DNA of 64,000 nucleotides from Leguminivora glycinivorella (Eukaryota > Arthropoda > Insecta > Lepidoptera > Tortricidae). Shown here piece after piece: positions 20,922 to 32,000 of the stretch. Location: contig NC_062973.1 in NCBI RefSeq assembly GCF_023078275.1, positions 5,238,926 to 5,302,925 of the forward strand, given 5' to 3'. How positions within the stretch are numbered: position 1 is the stretch's first letter; every line of letters begins with the position of its first letter. A program made the translations under genes and the position numbers. The notes beneath the pieces are model-generated. The model was not told the origin of the DNA. It saw nothing but the letters and a program-made list of their open reading frames with translations, and did not search any database.

Positions 20922-23875
20922 ATGGCTACAGTGATATTTGTGTTCGTGGTATGTTATTTTTTATATAATTTTCTTTTTTTCTTAAAAAACATTTGAACAC
21001 ACATCTATTTCCAAAATTGATTGGTCTCTGAGTTTTACTACAAGTTTTACGTTTTAATATTTATGCATGTGCAATATTTTATTGTAATTTATTGATTTTT
21101 TGCTAATATTTTAATTCGTTTATGATTTCAGCTCGCCGTTCTGACGAATCTTTCAGAATCCTACTCTATTCCATACCATCCTGGTAATATTCATTATATA
21201 AAATGTATTTATATAAAATAACTATGTATTTTTTTATATACTACTGCGTGCGTAGCCGAATGCACAAACGCTCACGATACGCTCACGAAACGAAACGCTC
21301 GTAGATATCTATCTCTATCGCTCTTGTATATTGGCGCGACAGAGCCAGACTACCTTTTGGGGCGTTTCGTTTCGCGTCGTAGAAATGCCATTCGGCTACG
21401 GGGCCTGAAGTACCTAACTAAATACCATTGATTTCAGGCAATGCAATTGAAGATTCCTGGCCATATGAATGCAAGGGAAGAAATTACTGTTGGATACAAA
21501 CCGAGGGGTACAAAAACCTACAAAAGATATTCGACGATGTTTTAAGTGGACAAGTAAGTTTGTGGTACAGTACTTCAAATTAGGAATAAAGGTTACCCAA
21601 CCAAGGCACACGGCTTTCTTGTAAAAGAGGGTAGTGTAGGTAGTGTATGAACTCCGAGGCAAATCTAGAACGTGCAAGTGACCCAAAAATAGTCATACTC
21701 ACCGAGATGCCGATACAACTTACAGCAATTTTGATAGTTATTTATTTGCACAAATAAATCACAAATGGTAGATAATTCTTAAAATATTTTTCACCTATTT
21801 TAGTAGTACTTATGCCTACCCTTATCTTATTTTAGTACATGCAATATGCACCAGAAGATATTAGCGACCGGGACGGTGATGTGCTAGACGTTGGAAACTG
21901 CAAACCATCTATGCCTGACGTAAGTATACATCTTAAGCTGAGTTTAGACGTGCAAGTTATTGCTGCAAGTTTTGAGACAGAAGTATACGCAAGAAAGAGA
22001 TGCAGATATTTGCCACTCACTCTTACATATAGCTGTGTCTCAAAACTTGCAGCAATAACTTGCTGGTCTAAACTCAGCTTTAGTGTAAGGACGGAGTGGA
22101 CGCTCGGGACGGAACGCTCACGGCTCAGCATCGACATTGGTCTAAGCGCGACAGCGGCGAGCGGCGGCAATACATTGAAGCGAGACACAGCGATGGGACT
22201 TTTCATTCGCACGTCTGGCACGTGGCTGGGCCGTCAGAGTGGCGTGAAGCGGGGCGGGTGAGCGTGCATCCACATTATGCAGCGTCGACTCAGGACACTT
22301 GTATGAGCTTCAATTGTTTGATATACACGCCGCACGTCCTGCCTCGCTGCACGCCCAATATGGTAAATAAATTTTCCCCTCACTATAGCGAGGAAACTAC
22401 AACGCAAAAAAATGCGTTTATCACTGCTTCCAGTAGTTCTATAGGTGGTAAATCGTCTTTATTACTAGATTCACATACTTTATCAATTTAAAAGCAGTTA
22501 ATTTGACTTTATTCAAGGTCAAATTACTTTACTCACTAGTGGATAAAATGCGTTTTTACCCGCTGGTATTAAAGGACAAAACACGTGTTTCCGAGCTAGT
22601 GAGGGGAAAATAAATAAATAAATAAATATTGGGGGATTGGGGGAAGGCGCTAGGCCAGACCGGTCGTCAATGTCAATATAAAAAAAAAAAAAATAATATG
22701 AGCATGCACTCAGCCCCACGGACCTCTCATTTCGCTTACGCTTAAAGACTGCTGAAGTGTGCAAAAGAGAAGCTGTTACGTATATATGATCATCCTGTAG
22801 AAAAAAGGCAGACTACAAATGAAAAAAACGTGACCATTATTGATGACAGGCAGCGGCCGCTAGCGGCCTACTCAATTTAAGTTAACGGATTAATCGGACC
22901 TTTCAGTACAAATAGTTGCATTTAGAGGATACAGTGGGTGATTTCCGTTTCGATTAAACAGTTAGAAAAGCAAATTATTCATAATTACAAAATTATTCAT
23001 AATTAGTGCATAATTTCTGAATGTAATACTCCCAATGACACTTGACATTGGTCTAGTTTTGGGCTCACTTTTAATATTCGACGGTTCTTCTTTGTCATCT
23101 TACTTCTATGCTCCGACCTTACACTGTCTTACATAGTCACAAGCACAATGTAGTTAGTTTCAGCCAGGCCGTAATGGAAATACTTGATAATTTTCAGCGC
23201 AAGAAAATATACATGATCAAAGACGAAGATGGTACGGTCTGGTATGTCCCGCACACCGCCAACTACAGCGTTTCGATCCAAATCGAGGAATGCGGGTAAG
23301 TTACACCATCAATACTTAATAACTACATATAAGCGCATGAGTCAGATTTGCAAGAAAGGATCATATTTGCAATGATGGATTCCTGAATTAAGACTTATAT
23401 CTACCTGTACTAACTAACAGGCCTTTGCATCTATAACAGATGATTCAAGCAGCATCCTTGCGATACTTACGTGCGTGGCTGTAGAGCCCGATTCGAGAGA
23501 TGATACCTGTTCATACTGTACTCTATAAAACTTATGTATCATATTAATGTAGATAAAGTTATGTAATGTAGTTGTATGCATTTGCGAATGTGGGGAACAT
23601 TCACAATCCTGGTACTTCTTCTGGTAGTCTTCAGAAACGTGTAGATATTAAACTTATTTTAATTTCTATCCAGAAAACACACACGCCTTACGCCAGATGA
23701 TCAACTTGGTTTGAACGACTATGAGTTGTTGAAGAGACATGTTTACTGCGTCGAGCAAAGAGTGGACTTTCCATTCCCCGTACTGTACCAGGATGGCGGC
23801 AAATATGGTGTCAAGCTGATGTCACCTGCGAGAGGGATTCCACTGAGTTGCTCCACTAAAATACTTAAACATTGA
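20922..23875 (+). CDS. Spätzle-like cystine-knot ligand, gene B (six exons)
   Basis: Predicted secreted protein of 192 residues. Exons: 20922-20948, 21132-21183, 21438-21553, 21836-21919, 23198-23295, 23674-23875; phases 0, 1, 0, 0, 2, each with GT and AG. Signal peptide MATVIFVFV-LAVLTNLSES. Prodomain motif CKGRNYC (exon 3), where the usual YP is replaced by EGYKNL. Exon 4 has GNCKPS but no dibasic site; only SDR at about residue 77. Exon 5 ends IQIEECG. Exon 6 has HVYCVEQRVDFPFPVL and LSCSTKILKH. The mature region has four cysteines against six in A, C and D, so the knot probably lacks at least one disulfide. A polyadenylation signal AATAAA lies near 23913. Nearest relative here is gene E. 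Confidence 0.9.
21245..21405. repeat. MITE gtagccgaatg family, copy 1
   Basis: Starts gtagccgaatgcacaaacg and ends aatgccattcggctacggg, with gctcacgaaacgaaacgctc, tctatctctatcgctctt and gacagagccagactacc inside. Lies in gene B intron 2. Copies at 26272-26431 and 46903-47060. Confidence 0.8.
21934..22082. repeat. Fold-back MITE in gene B intron 4
   Basis: The arms aagctgagtttagacgtgca and agttattgctgcaagttttg are repeated inverted at 22038-22081 (caaaacttgcagcaataact, gtctaaactcagctt). The left end lies 15 bases past the exon 4 donor. Confidence 0.85.
22085..22362. repeat. GC-rich MITE, copy in gene B intron 4
   Basis: The GC-rich block 22225-22362 (gcagcgtcgactcaggacac, cgctgcacgcccaatat) is the inverted counterpart of 16500-16650. 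The left part (ggacgctcgggacggaacgc) is less certain. Confidence 0.55.
22366..22610 (-). repeat. ccctcactatagcgagg repeat, copy 1
   Basis: Runs from cccctcactatagcgaggaa to gtttccgagctagtgagggg. Inside are ctgcttccagtagttctat, caaattactttactcactag and gctggtattaaaggacaaaa. Opposite-orientation copies lie at 38375-38765 and 62303-62710. Confidence 0.75.
22611..22690 (-). mobile_element. SINE remnant, copy 9
   Basis: A short piece of the SINE family: (AATA)n tail, then directly gcgctaggccagaccggtcg. The middle of the element is missing. Beside the preceding repeat. Confidence 0.6.
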
Positions 23876-24078
23876 CAGACTGTTGATGAGACCATGGAAA
23901 AGATTTTGGATAATAAAAGTCAACATTTAGGATAAGTGCTCTCTGGAAGTTACTATCATCGATCTAAACTACCTAGATGCACCATCACGGCTTAGAATGT
24001 GTCCGCAGCAAATTGTGCTTGAAAATGTTCTAAGCACAATTGGGCGGTCAGTAGCGCTTCACCCGCCGTGTCGGCAAC

Positions 24079-24683
24079 ATGCCTAAGTGCTCCGTAAAAA
24101 AGTGCAAAAATAACACCTTATATACGTTAAAAAAGGTTGACGTATCGTATTTCCGGTAAGTAATTGTTAATAATTTTATAATGTTATGCATTTGTGGCCA
24201 AAATGGCTTCCTAACTTACTAAAAACATTTATTTTCTAGAATAATTAAAGTAAATTCCTTGATTTGGTCTTACGCAGTTTGTCTCTTTCTCTCGCGCTAT
24301 ACTAGTAATGAGCGGACGGCGACAAAAGATAGTTGAAGTGGAACATAGTTAAAAATGGAATGATGGAGTCGCTAATATATATTTTTTGTAAAAGAAGCCT
24401 ATTTCATATTAATAATGTATGTATTTATTTATTATTATGGACCAATAAGTCTGAAATAAATGATTTCAATTCAATAACATTAATACATATTATCTTATAA
24501 ATTACTTTAATTATAAAAAGAAACAACCCGGGAATAGCAAATTCGTTTTTAAGTAATAAAAATGGTTTTTATTCCAGATTCCCAAAACAAGACGTTGAAA
24601 GGGAAAAATGGCGCAAGATTATAGCTGAGGAGCGGAGAGAAGATTTACCCACACAAAGCTTTGAAAGAAATTACGTAGAATAA
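24079..24683 (+). CDS. Small THAP-domain-like gene or remnant (two exons)
   Basis: Two exons, 24079-24155 and 24578-24683, join at an AG acceptor in phase 2 to give 60 residues. The N-terminus MPKCSVKKCKNN has the first two zinc ligands of a THAP finger (C-x4-C). Next come YFRFPKQDVEREKWRKII, matching the family's F.FP.....R..W block. The chain stops before the second C-x2-H pair (usually CSEHF), so a full zinc finger cannot form. Either this is a truncated gene or transposase remnant, or another exon was missed. THAP domains occur in P-element-type transposases and in host DNA-binding proteins. A candidate polyadenylation signal follows the stop. Confidence 0.55.
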
Positions 24684-24862
24684 TAAATTAATGTCATCAT
24701 TCAATTCTTCTTTGTTTTAATAGCTACTTAATTCATATTCTCCAAGTGCTCCATCCCTCACACACCACATACAATCCCTCAACTGTTTAATACCTTAAAT
24801 ATCGTAGATAGTTTATATTGCTGAAAGAAGACTTTATTTTATTCTCAAAACTTAGAAACTTT

Positions 24863-25123
24863 GACGACCGGTCTGGCGCAGTCGGTAGTGACCCTGCCTG
24901 CTACACCGCGGTCCCGGGTTCGAATCCCGGTAAGGGCATTTGTTTGTGTGATGAGCACAGATATTTGTTCCCGAGTCATGGATGTTTTCTATGAATATAA
25001 GTATTTATATATTATATATATCGTTGTCTGAGTACCCACAACACAAGCCTTCTTGAGCTTACCGTGGGCCTCAGTCAGTCTGTGTAAGAATGTCCTATAA
25101 TATTTATTTATTTATTTATTTAG
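24863..25123 (+). mobile_element. tRNA-derived SINE, copy 6
   Basis: A well-preserved plus-strand copy beginning gacgaccggtctggcgcag, with exact A- and B-box-like motifs, the second tail type and a (TTTA)n end. Confidence 0.93.
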
Positions 25124-25146
25124 TAAATGTGCATTCAAATTTTTTT

Positions 25147-25433
25147 GATTTTTACTATGAGGACTTATACAGGATGTATTTTGATAGCGGGTCAGTAAGG
25201 CCGGTATGAGATCCCGTAGTCCTACATGAAAATAGTCTAAGGGGACCATCCATCAATTTCAAATTGATGAAAAATGGCATTTACAGATTTTTGAAAATTT
25301 TTCATTTTTCATAAATTTGAAATTGATGGATGGTCCCCTTAGACTATTTTCATGTAGGACTACGGGATCTCATACCGGCCTTACTGACCCGCTATCAAAA
25401 TACACCCTGTATAAGTCCTCATAGTAAAAATTA
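25147..25433. repeat. Large near-perfect palindrome (fold-back element)
   Basis: Arms of about 130 bp. The left arm contains gacttatacaggatgtattt, gatagcgggtcagtaaggcc, atgagatcccgtagtcctac and ggaccatccatcaatttc; the right arm repeats them inverted with few mismatches. The spacer is about 20 bases near 25280-25300. No coding capacity. Confidence 0.9.
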
Positions 25434-26271
25434 AAAAAATAATAATGCACTTTTACTAAGTTTAGAAAATAAAATGAAGTCTTCTTTCAGCAAAATATGC
25501 TATCTACGATATTTAAGGTACTTTCCCTCCATGTGACATCGCCGTGGGACACCCTGTATATACCTCAGTTGACTCTATTTAATAATGCAAACATTGCAAA
25601 ACGTGGAGGTATTGATCAGTTGCAATTGTCCCCCAGTCCAAATTGTCCCGCCGTACCTTATATATTTTTTTGTTTGAGATAATATCAATAAAAATATCAT
25701 ACAGTATAAACTCATTTTTTTTCGCTTAAAATACGCAACATCTCGAAAAATGTTATACCAAACGTTTTGTTCCTTAAGAAATTTTCTATCTAATAGGATT
25801 TTTTAAAACAGTTTTTCGCACAAATACCGCAAATTTCCTCATCTCGCCTTTCATCTCATAGCGCGACTCCCATGATGCCTCTGTCCATCCTCGTTCCCAA
25901 TGTAAAAATGGCGTTTAGATTGTTGCAGCGCGAACGAAATTAAACTTATGTTGGTTGCAATAAGACGTAGATTTGTTTAAAAATATGCACACCTGCGATC
26001 TGCGGTAATAAAATTTTATGGCTTTCGCGATGATCACATTCATTAATGTCATAACCGCCAATTGCTTGCATTTGAAATTGAACTTTAAGTACTAAGAAAT
26101 AACGTTGTTTTTGTAAAAAAATGAAAGTAGTTTTTACTACATTGCGAAGTTTCCGTTTGTCAACTAGACGCACACATTTGCAACTAAGCGATCGGACACT
26201 TTTGAGTGTCGAATTTGCAGGTGATAGTGTATCTAGGGAAGTTTAAATCGATGGTTACTATACCAGGGTGC
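25434..26271. other. Intergenic, mostly unassigned
   Basis: No supported gene. 25610-25665 resembles a stretch at about 286-345. A short duplicate of the neighbouring text (tcttctttcagca, tatctacgatatttaaggta) relates 25480-25520 to 24790-24835 in inverted form, extending the palindrome's flanks. Confidence 0.4.
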
Positions 26272-26431
26272 GTAGCTGAATGGCACAAACGCTCACGAAA
26301 CGCTCACGAAACGAAACGCTCGTAGATATCTATCTCTATCGCTCATTCGTATTGGCGCCACAGAGCCAGACTACCTTTCGCGGCGTTTCGTTTTCGTTTC
26401 GCAACGGAGAAATGCCATTCGGCTACGGCAC
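26272..26431. repeat. MITE gtagccgaatg family, copy 2
   Basis: Starts gtagctgaatggcacaaacg and ends aatgccattcggctacgg, with the same interior as copy 1, including gctcacgaaacgaaacgctc and agagccagactaccttt. Confidence 0.8.
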
Positions 26432-26999
26432 CTGTATGGTGAACCAGAAAACATTGTGTTAATTTTTACACGAATGTTTAACGTGAAATGACGTAAACGT
26501 TTCGGTAAGCTTTTGTATGGAATTTTATAATAGACATGTGAGATAAAATACACAATTGTATTTATTATTTAACCTTCTCTATCCTTACCAATCCCTTGGA
26601 TATTTTGTTCTGTGGGATCTAATCTGACCCAATAAGGTACTCTGGTCATATCGAGGGAAAGCCTAATTATTGGTCAATAAATTTGTTTCTTGGAGCATGC
26701 ACCGTAGGGGCGCGTGTCGTAAATGTAACGTTTATAATTCTGATGTAACCCAAAAGATGGTAGAACATTCTACGTGCACGAATACGTACAAAAACATCGG
26801 CGACCTGAAATATCTATGTGGGTAGTGGGTACTTGTTTATGGTTCTTATTTTGGCCACAAGATGGCAAACCTTGCCACCGACTTACAGACCATGTCATCG
26901 AGTCATTCAAATAGAGAAACTTCTTGGATAAGAGAAGCTTTATTTACTGTCTTTAACTTTTGTGACCCGTGTGGTGACGGGTTTAGAATTTCACCACCC

Positions 27000-27212
27000 C
27001 CTTTCTTCCCGTGGGTGTCATAGGAGTCGACTGTGGGATATGGGTTAAATTGTGGCGTAGGCGAGAGGCTGGCGACCTGTCACTGCAATGTTACAATTTG
27101 GATTTCTTTCAACCCCTTTTTGCCAAGAGTGGCACTGGAACTTAGTATTCATGTGCTCTGCCTACCCCTTTATGGGATACAGGCATGATTATATGTATGT
27201 ATGTATGTTTAA
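27000..27212 (+). repeat. LINE-tail repeat with (TATG)n, copy 2
   Basis: gtcgactgtgggatatgggt, aattgtggcgtaggcgagag, gccaagagtggcactgg and ctgcctacccctttatggga, ending in (TATG)n. Opposite orientation to copies 1 and 3. Confidence 0.7.
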
Positions 27213-27260
27213 CTTTTGTGCAAAAGTATTATAAAAGTCATATTTTCAAACCGATTAAAA

Positions 27261-27440
27261 TTAGAACCAGTTCTGTATAATTTTGGCAGAGCAGCTGACA
27301 GAGACATCACTCTTGGGCGCCACAGACTCCAAAGCAGTGCTATCTAGCATCAGTACGGGGAACATGAATGGGATCCTCGTTTTGTGGCAGATAACCGGGA
27401 AGTCTTTTTGCTTAGTTTCATCAAGGTTATGCCGATCGAG
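27261..27440 (-). pseudogene. Orphan Spätzle-like terminal exon (G)
   Basis: On the minus strand the open frame ends PFMFPVLMLDSTALESVAPK, then SVSCSAKIIQNWF and a stop at 27261. It closely matches the last exon of gene E (PFEFPVLSLDGAKLESMAPK, VPVSCSAKVIAT). Upstream residues GLDRHNLDET and FPVICHKT also align with exon 6. Two possible acceptors of the expected phase are weak (ctgag). No matching exons 1-5 were found on the minus strand up to 29 kb, so this looks like an isolated remnant. Confidence 0.75.
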
Positions 27441-27581
27441 TCCACTCAGTTCACATACAGATCTCAGGGAGTTGCAGCCAGCTACATCCTGATCGCCGCC
27501 GGTGTGGCTCATAAGCATGATGCCTTTCGCGAAGTTGAAACTCTAAAATATACAGTCATGCAGTATCTTTACTTGACTTAA

Positions 27582-29010
27582 GTATTTTGACCGGAATATA
27601 GACTATGATTAGGTACTTTCATGATTTTTGTCGAGCTAGCGACGTTTGGTCGGTTAAGACGATACGGTGGTCAATTCTCCATACAAACGCTCTCGACTAT
27701 TGCCTCCCTGGTTTTTGAAGATAGAGCAATGATTTTTTTCAACAGAGATTGTTATTATTTTTATCTGTGTCGGACCGTTTTGATTTTTTTGATATTCTGC
27801 TTTCTAAAGATTCTAGAGCTAATCAAAAATTTCCAAAAACGGCCTTTTTCACTGTGGCGCAAAAAAAGGTGTGATACTCAAGATTGGTGACAATAAAAAA
27901 AAAAACTAAACGGTCCGACATAGATTATTTCATTGTTATTCAGATTCTCAAATTTTGTTCAGATTGATTAAGTTTTGAAGGAGGAAAGAGTCGAGAGCGG
28001 AACCTCGATTTTAAAGATTTCTTTGAAATATATTTTGACTGAGTTGTTCTTAATGGACAATTTTTTTTCGATACATCTAGTTAATAACACTTGGATATTT
28101 AACTAAAATTCCCAAATTGAAAGGGGAACTCCTTTCCATTTTAGCATTTTCGCTACCGCATCCTCTTAAAGCCAATTAATTCCGCGTCGATAGGTTTGGG
28201 GAAATCCTAAGTAGAAAACTACGCCGTCGGGTCAAGATTTCCACTATCGTAAATACAGTTCTAAGTAGCGGTCTTTATAAATTGTACTTGTTACCATTTT
28301 GTAGTTGTACACTAATTAGTCTCATTACCCACAATACCCACTATCAGTGACCTCTTAACTGCCGGGTCATGCGTATCGTATGTCGTTGAGGAAACTGGGA
28401 AGAATTGAAATACGTTTTACTTTTTCGGTTGCAACTCTGTTATATTACCTAGAAGCTAAGACTCCGTCTATGCATTTATCTGATCTGTAAACCAATTCTC
28501 TTGATAATTAGGTAAGATGTAACCAGTACTGAGGGATTCAGCACACATTCTAAACTTGAAATTATAAAACAAATTAAAAAGAAAACTATCACTTGAATAA
28601 GAACCGCAGTTCAATTTAAAATAAGGGACTACTTATTAAATATCGAATTCTTCATATTCCCTACGTGCACGTTTGCTCTTTCATATTAAATTGTATCTTG
28701 TCAAATTAGTTTCAACGGCTGCTACGCCGCTATTATTAATGTTGGACATGCCCAATTAGATGACGTGTATTTGTGACAATCAGTGCCACTCTGTCTCTTT
28801 CGAAAGCAGATCTAAGAACCTCATGGGCCGTGGCAAAATGTCGAGATAACGCTAGGAGGAAAACGGCTAAAAAAAAATGTCAGTGGGAGGTCAAAGTCAA
28901 TCTCTTGATAACGGTACAGTACAGAATGAATCATCATTGTTCTAAAATAAATTTTACTCGTCAGTGTCTTGAGAAGATTGGTGTGTGCTGACCGTATTAC
29001 GATATTTACG
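27582..29010. other. Intergenic upstream of gene C
   Basis: No supported gene. 27618-28080 reads like an unclassified dispersed repeat but has no second copy here. An initiator-like cgTCAGTG occurs at 28959-28966, 45 bases before the gene C start; no clear TATA box was seen. Confidence 0.4.
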
Positions 29011-32000
29011 ATGTACTTATTTAAATTATGTGTGGTAAGTTTTTATTCCATTATCATACATAAAATCTATACACAATTGAAATACCTATAGGGGCCCTGT
29101 ACACTGGGTTTCAGAGTCTAGATGTCGGCCTGTCAGAAGCAAAAATTGTCAGCGCCCATTAACTATAATAATGTCATAAGATAAGATCTTGAAGTAAAAT
29201 GAAAATACGTCCACTTTTCATCATCGCACCACTCGCCATCGACAGGGCGCTCATCCATACACCTTGCAACCTAAGTGGTCGCGTACCGTGCGGTTTCAGA
29301 GGAATTTCCTCCTGGCGGACGCTCCGGCTGTGGAATGATCTCTCTGTCAAGGTATAGGAGATATTATGGGCAGATACTATAAACTAATAGTTATTGCCAA
29401 ACTCCTACAATTAAATAATAAACACAATAAACATTTTGTGACAAAGAAAAATAATCAGTTGTTTTTAGCACATGTCAGGCGTCAGATGAAAACTCTTCGA
29501 ATCATAGACATCTAACCGCAAAGGTCTGACCGCCACACTACTCCCCCACCGAGACCGTTGCTACGGTCGATAGTCGAGAAGATGAAGCGGGAAATGTACA
29601 TTTCGGCCACTTCGAGTCCTTTTTGCCATTGTCAGTTCATGGTTTGGCTGCGGGTTGGAAGGAGGAGGTGCAGGCAATTCTTGGTTAACTTGCTCTGATG
29701 CGGGCGGCTGTGAATTTGAATGGGTATTAGGCAAAGCAGAGCGGGAGTTACAACCCTCTAAAACGTACGTCTTTTGATATGATATGAATACTGGCTTTAA
29801 CCTGTCTATAGTCACCGTATCTGCTTTTCCTGCAATCTCAATTTTAAATGTTTTGTTTCCTCTTTCTAATACTTTGTATGGGCCAGTGTATGGAGATTCA
29901 AGAACTCCTTTGACTGGCGCATGACGTAGGAAAACGTAGTCCGCGGAGCACAGATCTTTTGGGATGTAAAAAGCCTTCTGTGAGTGACGAGTGCCAGGAA
30001 CTGGAATTATTTTGGTTAATATGATTGCGAAGCCTTGCCGCAAAATTGCAGTAGTAACCGGAGCGTTTTCTGGGAGCTTGAAGAAGTCACCAGGTAGACG
30101 TAATGGCTCGCCGTACACGAGTTCTGATGCCGAAGACTGGATATCTTCTTTCCAAGCACTGCGGATTCCAAGACGTACCAAAGGTAAAGCTTCAACCCAG
30201 TGAGTATTGGTATGACATATTATGGCAGCTTTTAATTGTCGATGGAGACGCTCAATCATTCCATTGCAAGCTGGATGATAAGAAGTCGTTGGTCGATGCT
30301 CAGACCCTAGAATGGCAGCCAAACTTCGAAACAGTTCGCATCCAAATTGTCTGACTCTGTCTGTGGTGATTTTTGTGGGGCAACCAAAGCGAGCCACCCA
30401 GCCCGTTACAAAAGCCAGAACGCAGGTATCTGCAGTGATGCCGGTCAAAGGGTATGCTTCAGGCCAACGCGTAAATCGATCACTGTGAGGCAGTACCTGT
30501 AACCAGAAGAAAAAGGTAGCGGCCCTACTATGTCCATATGAATGTGGGAAAATCGCTGCGATGGAGTGACAAATGATGTTATGGGTAATGAAGTATGACG
30601 TGAAATTTTATTTTTTTGGCAATCTGTGCATTCTCTAGCCCACAAACGGCAATCTTTCTTTATACCAGGCCACACGAATCTATCTGCTACTAGGCGTATT
30701 GTTCCTCTCACACTTGGATGACTTAAATTGTGAATTGCATTGAACGCTTTTCGAACACCGCAAAGGTCTGACCGCCACAAAGGTATTCCTGATGAACTGC
30801 AGTATGGGGTTCTTCAAAAAAGGAGTGTACTTCACTTTCATTCATAAAATATTGAATAAATAGAAGTAGATTTTTATGAGTAAATGTTTTCTTTTCAGAT
30901 ATTTATGACAGCTGTCTGCAGCAACGCTTTAGGTAAGAATGCATTCCGACTTCAACCGATTCCATGACTTCCGGTTCGAACGCCATCTTAGCGGTCCCCT
31001 GTCGTGAATAATTTATTTTTCTTTTACTCATTAATGTTGTTTAAAGTGTAATATCGATAGCTCATATACAGTATGTTGTAGTGAGAAGCTGATGGGCGAA
31101 TTAATCTCGAAACGCGTTTAGCCACTTTTTTGTCGTCAACGCCGGGTAGTCCACGTGCTCTTGTAAAATCTAGCTATCAATTTACAAGTGCTAATTCACC
31201 GTACACTGTCGTACTTACCGTATCAAAATTAATAATACTAATTAGCTCATATCAACTTGATACTAGCGAAATAGTCCCAATGAACTGAAGACATATAATT
31301 TTAAAAACTTACTAAATCCGTTAAACTACCTATATCAATTAATAATGATATACAAACTAAAAAAACTTGAGAAAAATTGACAATTCTTGCTTTTGAAATC
31401 TTGAAGTGGTTTAAAATAATTATTATTATTCAAAAATATGGTGTATATTTTAAACCGCACAAGCGCCAAACTGTACCTAGGTTCAATGGTACACAATCTG
31501 CTCTGCTGCTTCTACTCTTTTCAATTAATATAACTTTTTTTTCTTACAGAATCCAATAATATATGTGAAGGAAATCCCTGCGAAATAAAAAGCCCTGATT
31601 ACAACCAGGAGGAAAGAGGTGATTCGGTGAGATATACTTCTTAAGGAGGCCTCTTATAATCAGTTTTTTTTAGAAAATTTCGCCAATCATTGTCATATTA
31701 TTATTATGTATACCTGTATGTGTGAAAATAAATTAAAAAAAAAACTATTCTGAAAGTATCGAACGTGACCGACGGCAAAATTTACGTTTTTCGGTCGCTA
31801 TCATGGCCAAAACCCACCCACCAGCCAAGCGGCAGCTGACGTCCACGAGGATTCATTACGCATTGTCCTTTACCATTTTACAAGTTTTCGCCCGGAAGGC
31901 GATTGGTCTTGGAAACCTGTTCCTCGCTGGCGGAATGGCCGTCCATCGAACTGACCATCAGCGAATTCCTCTACATCAAACTAAGTCGCTATCTATGTTT

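Larger units (their letters stand above)
29354..30779 (-). mobile_element. Gypsy-type LTR retrotransposon remnant with target duplication
   Basis: Minus-strand element flanked by AAGGT at 29349-29353 and 30780-30784. It keeps the integrase region, a polypurine tract (gggggagtag) and a 3' LTR of about 184 bp (29354-29537) starting TGTGGCGGTCAGACC. The 5' end consists only of the first 23 bases of the LTR fused to the integrase coding region. The LTR 3' end is not the usual CA, so that boundary may be off by a few bases. Confidence 0.8.
29205..30890 (+). pseudogene. LINE fragment split by the LTR element
   Basis: 29215-29353 reads like a jockey-type C-terminus (SWRTLRLWNDLSVKV) and continues after the LTR element at 30780 (gtattcctgatgaactgcag, GFFKKGVY-like). 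The two parts rejoin at AAGGT. Decayed by frameshift. The outer limits are approximate. Confidence 0.65.

Noticed and set aside
19551..25123. Functional tRNA genes at the SINE heads
   Set aside because: The A- and B-box-like motifs are exact, but the sequences continue into a SINE body and recur many times in the window. They are SINE promoters, not tRNA genes.
28773..28991. 72-residue open frame just upstream of gene C
   Set aside because: Its composition is random-like and no domain is recognised; it overlaps the likely promoter region of gene C.
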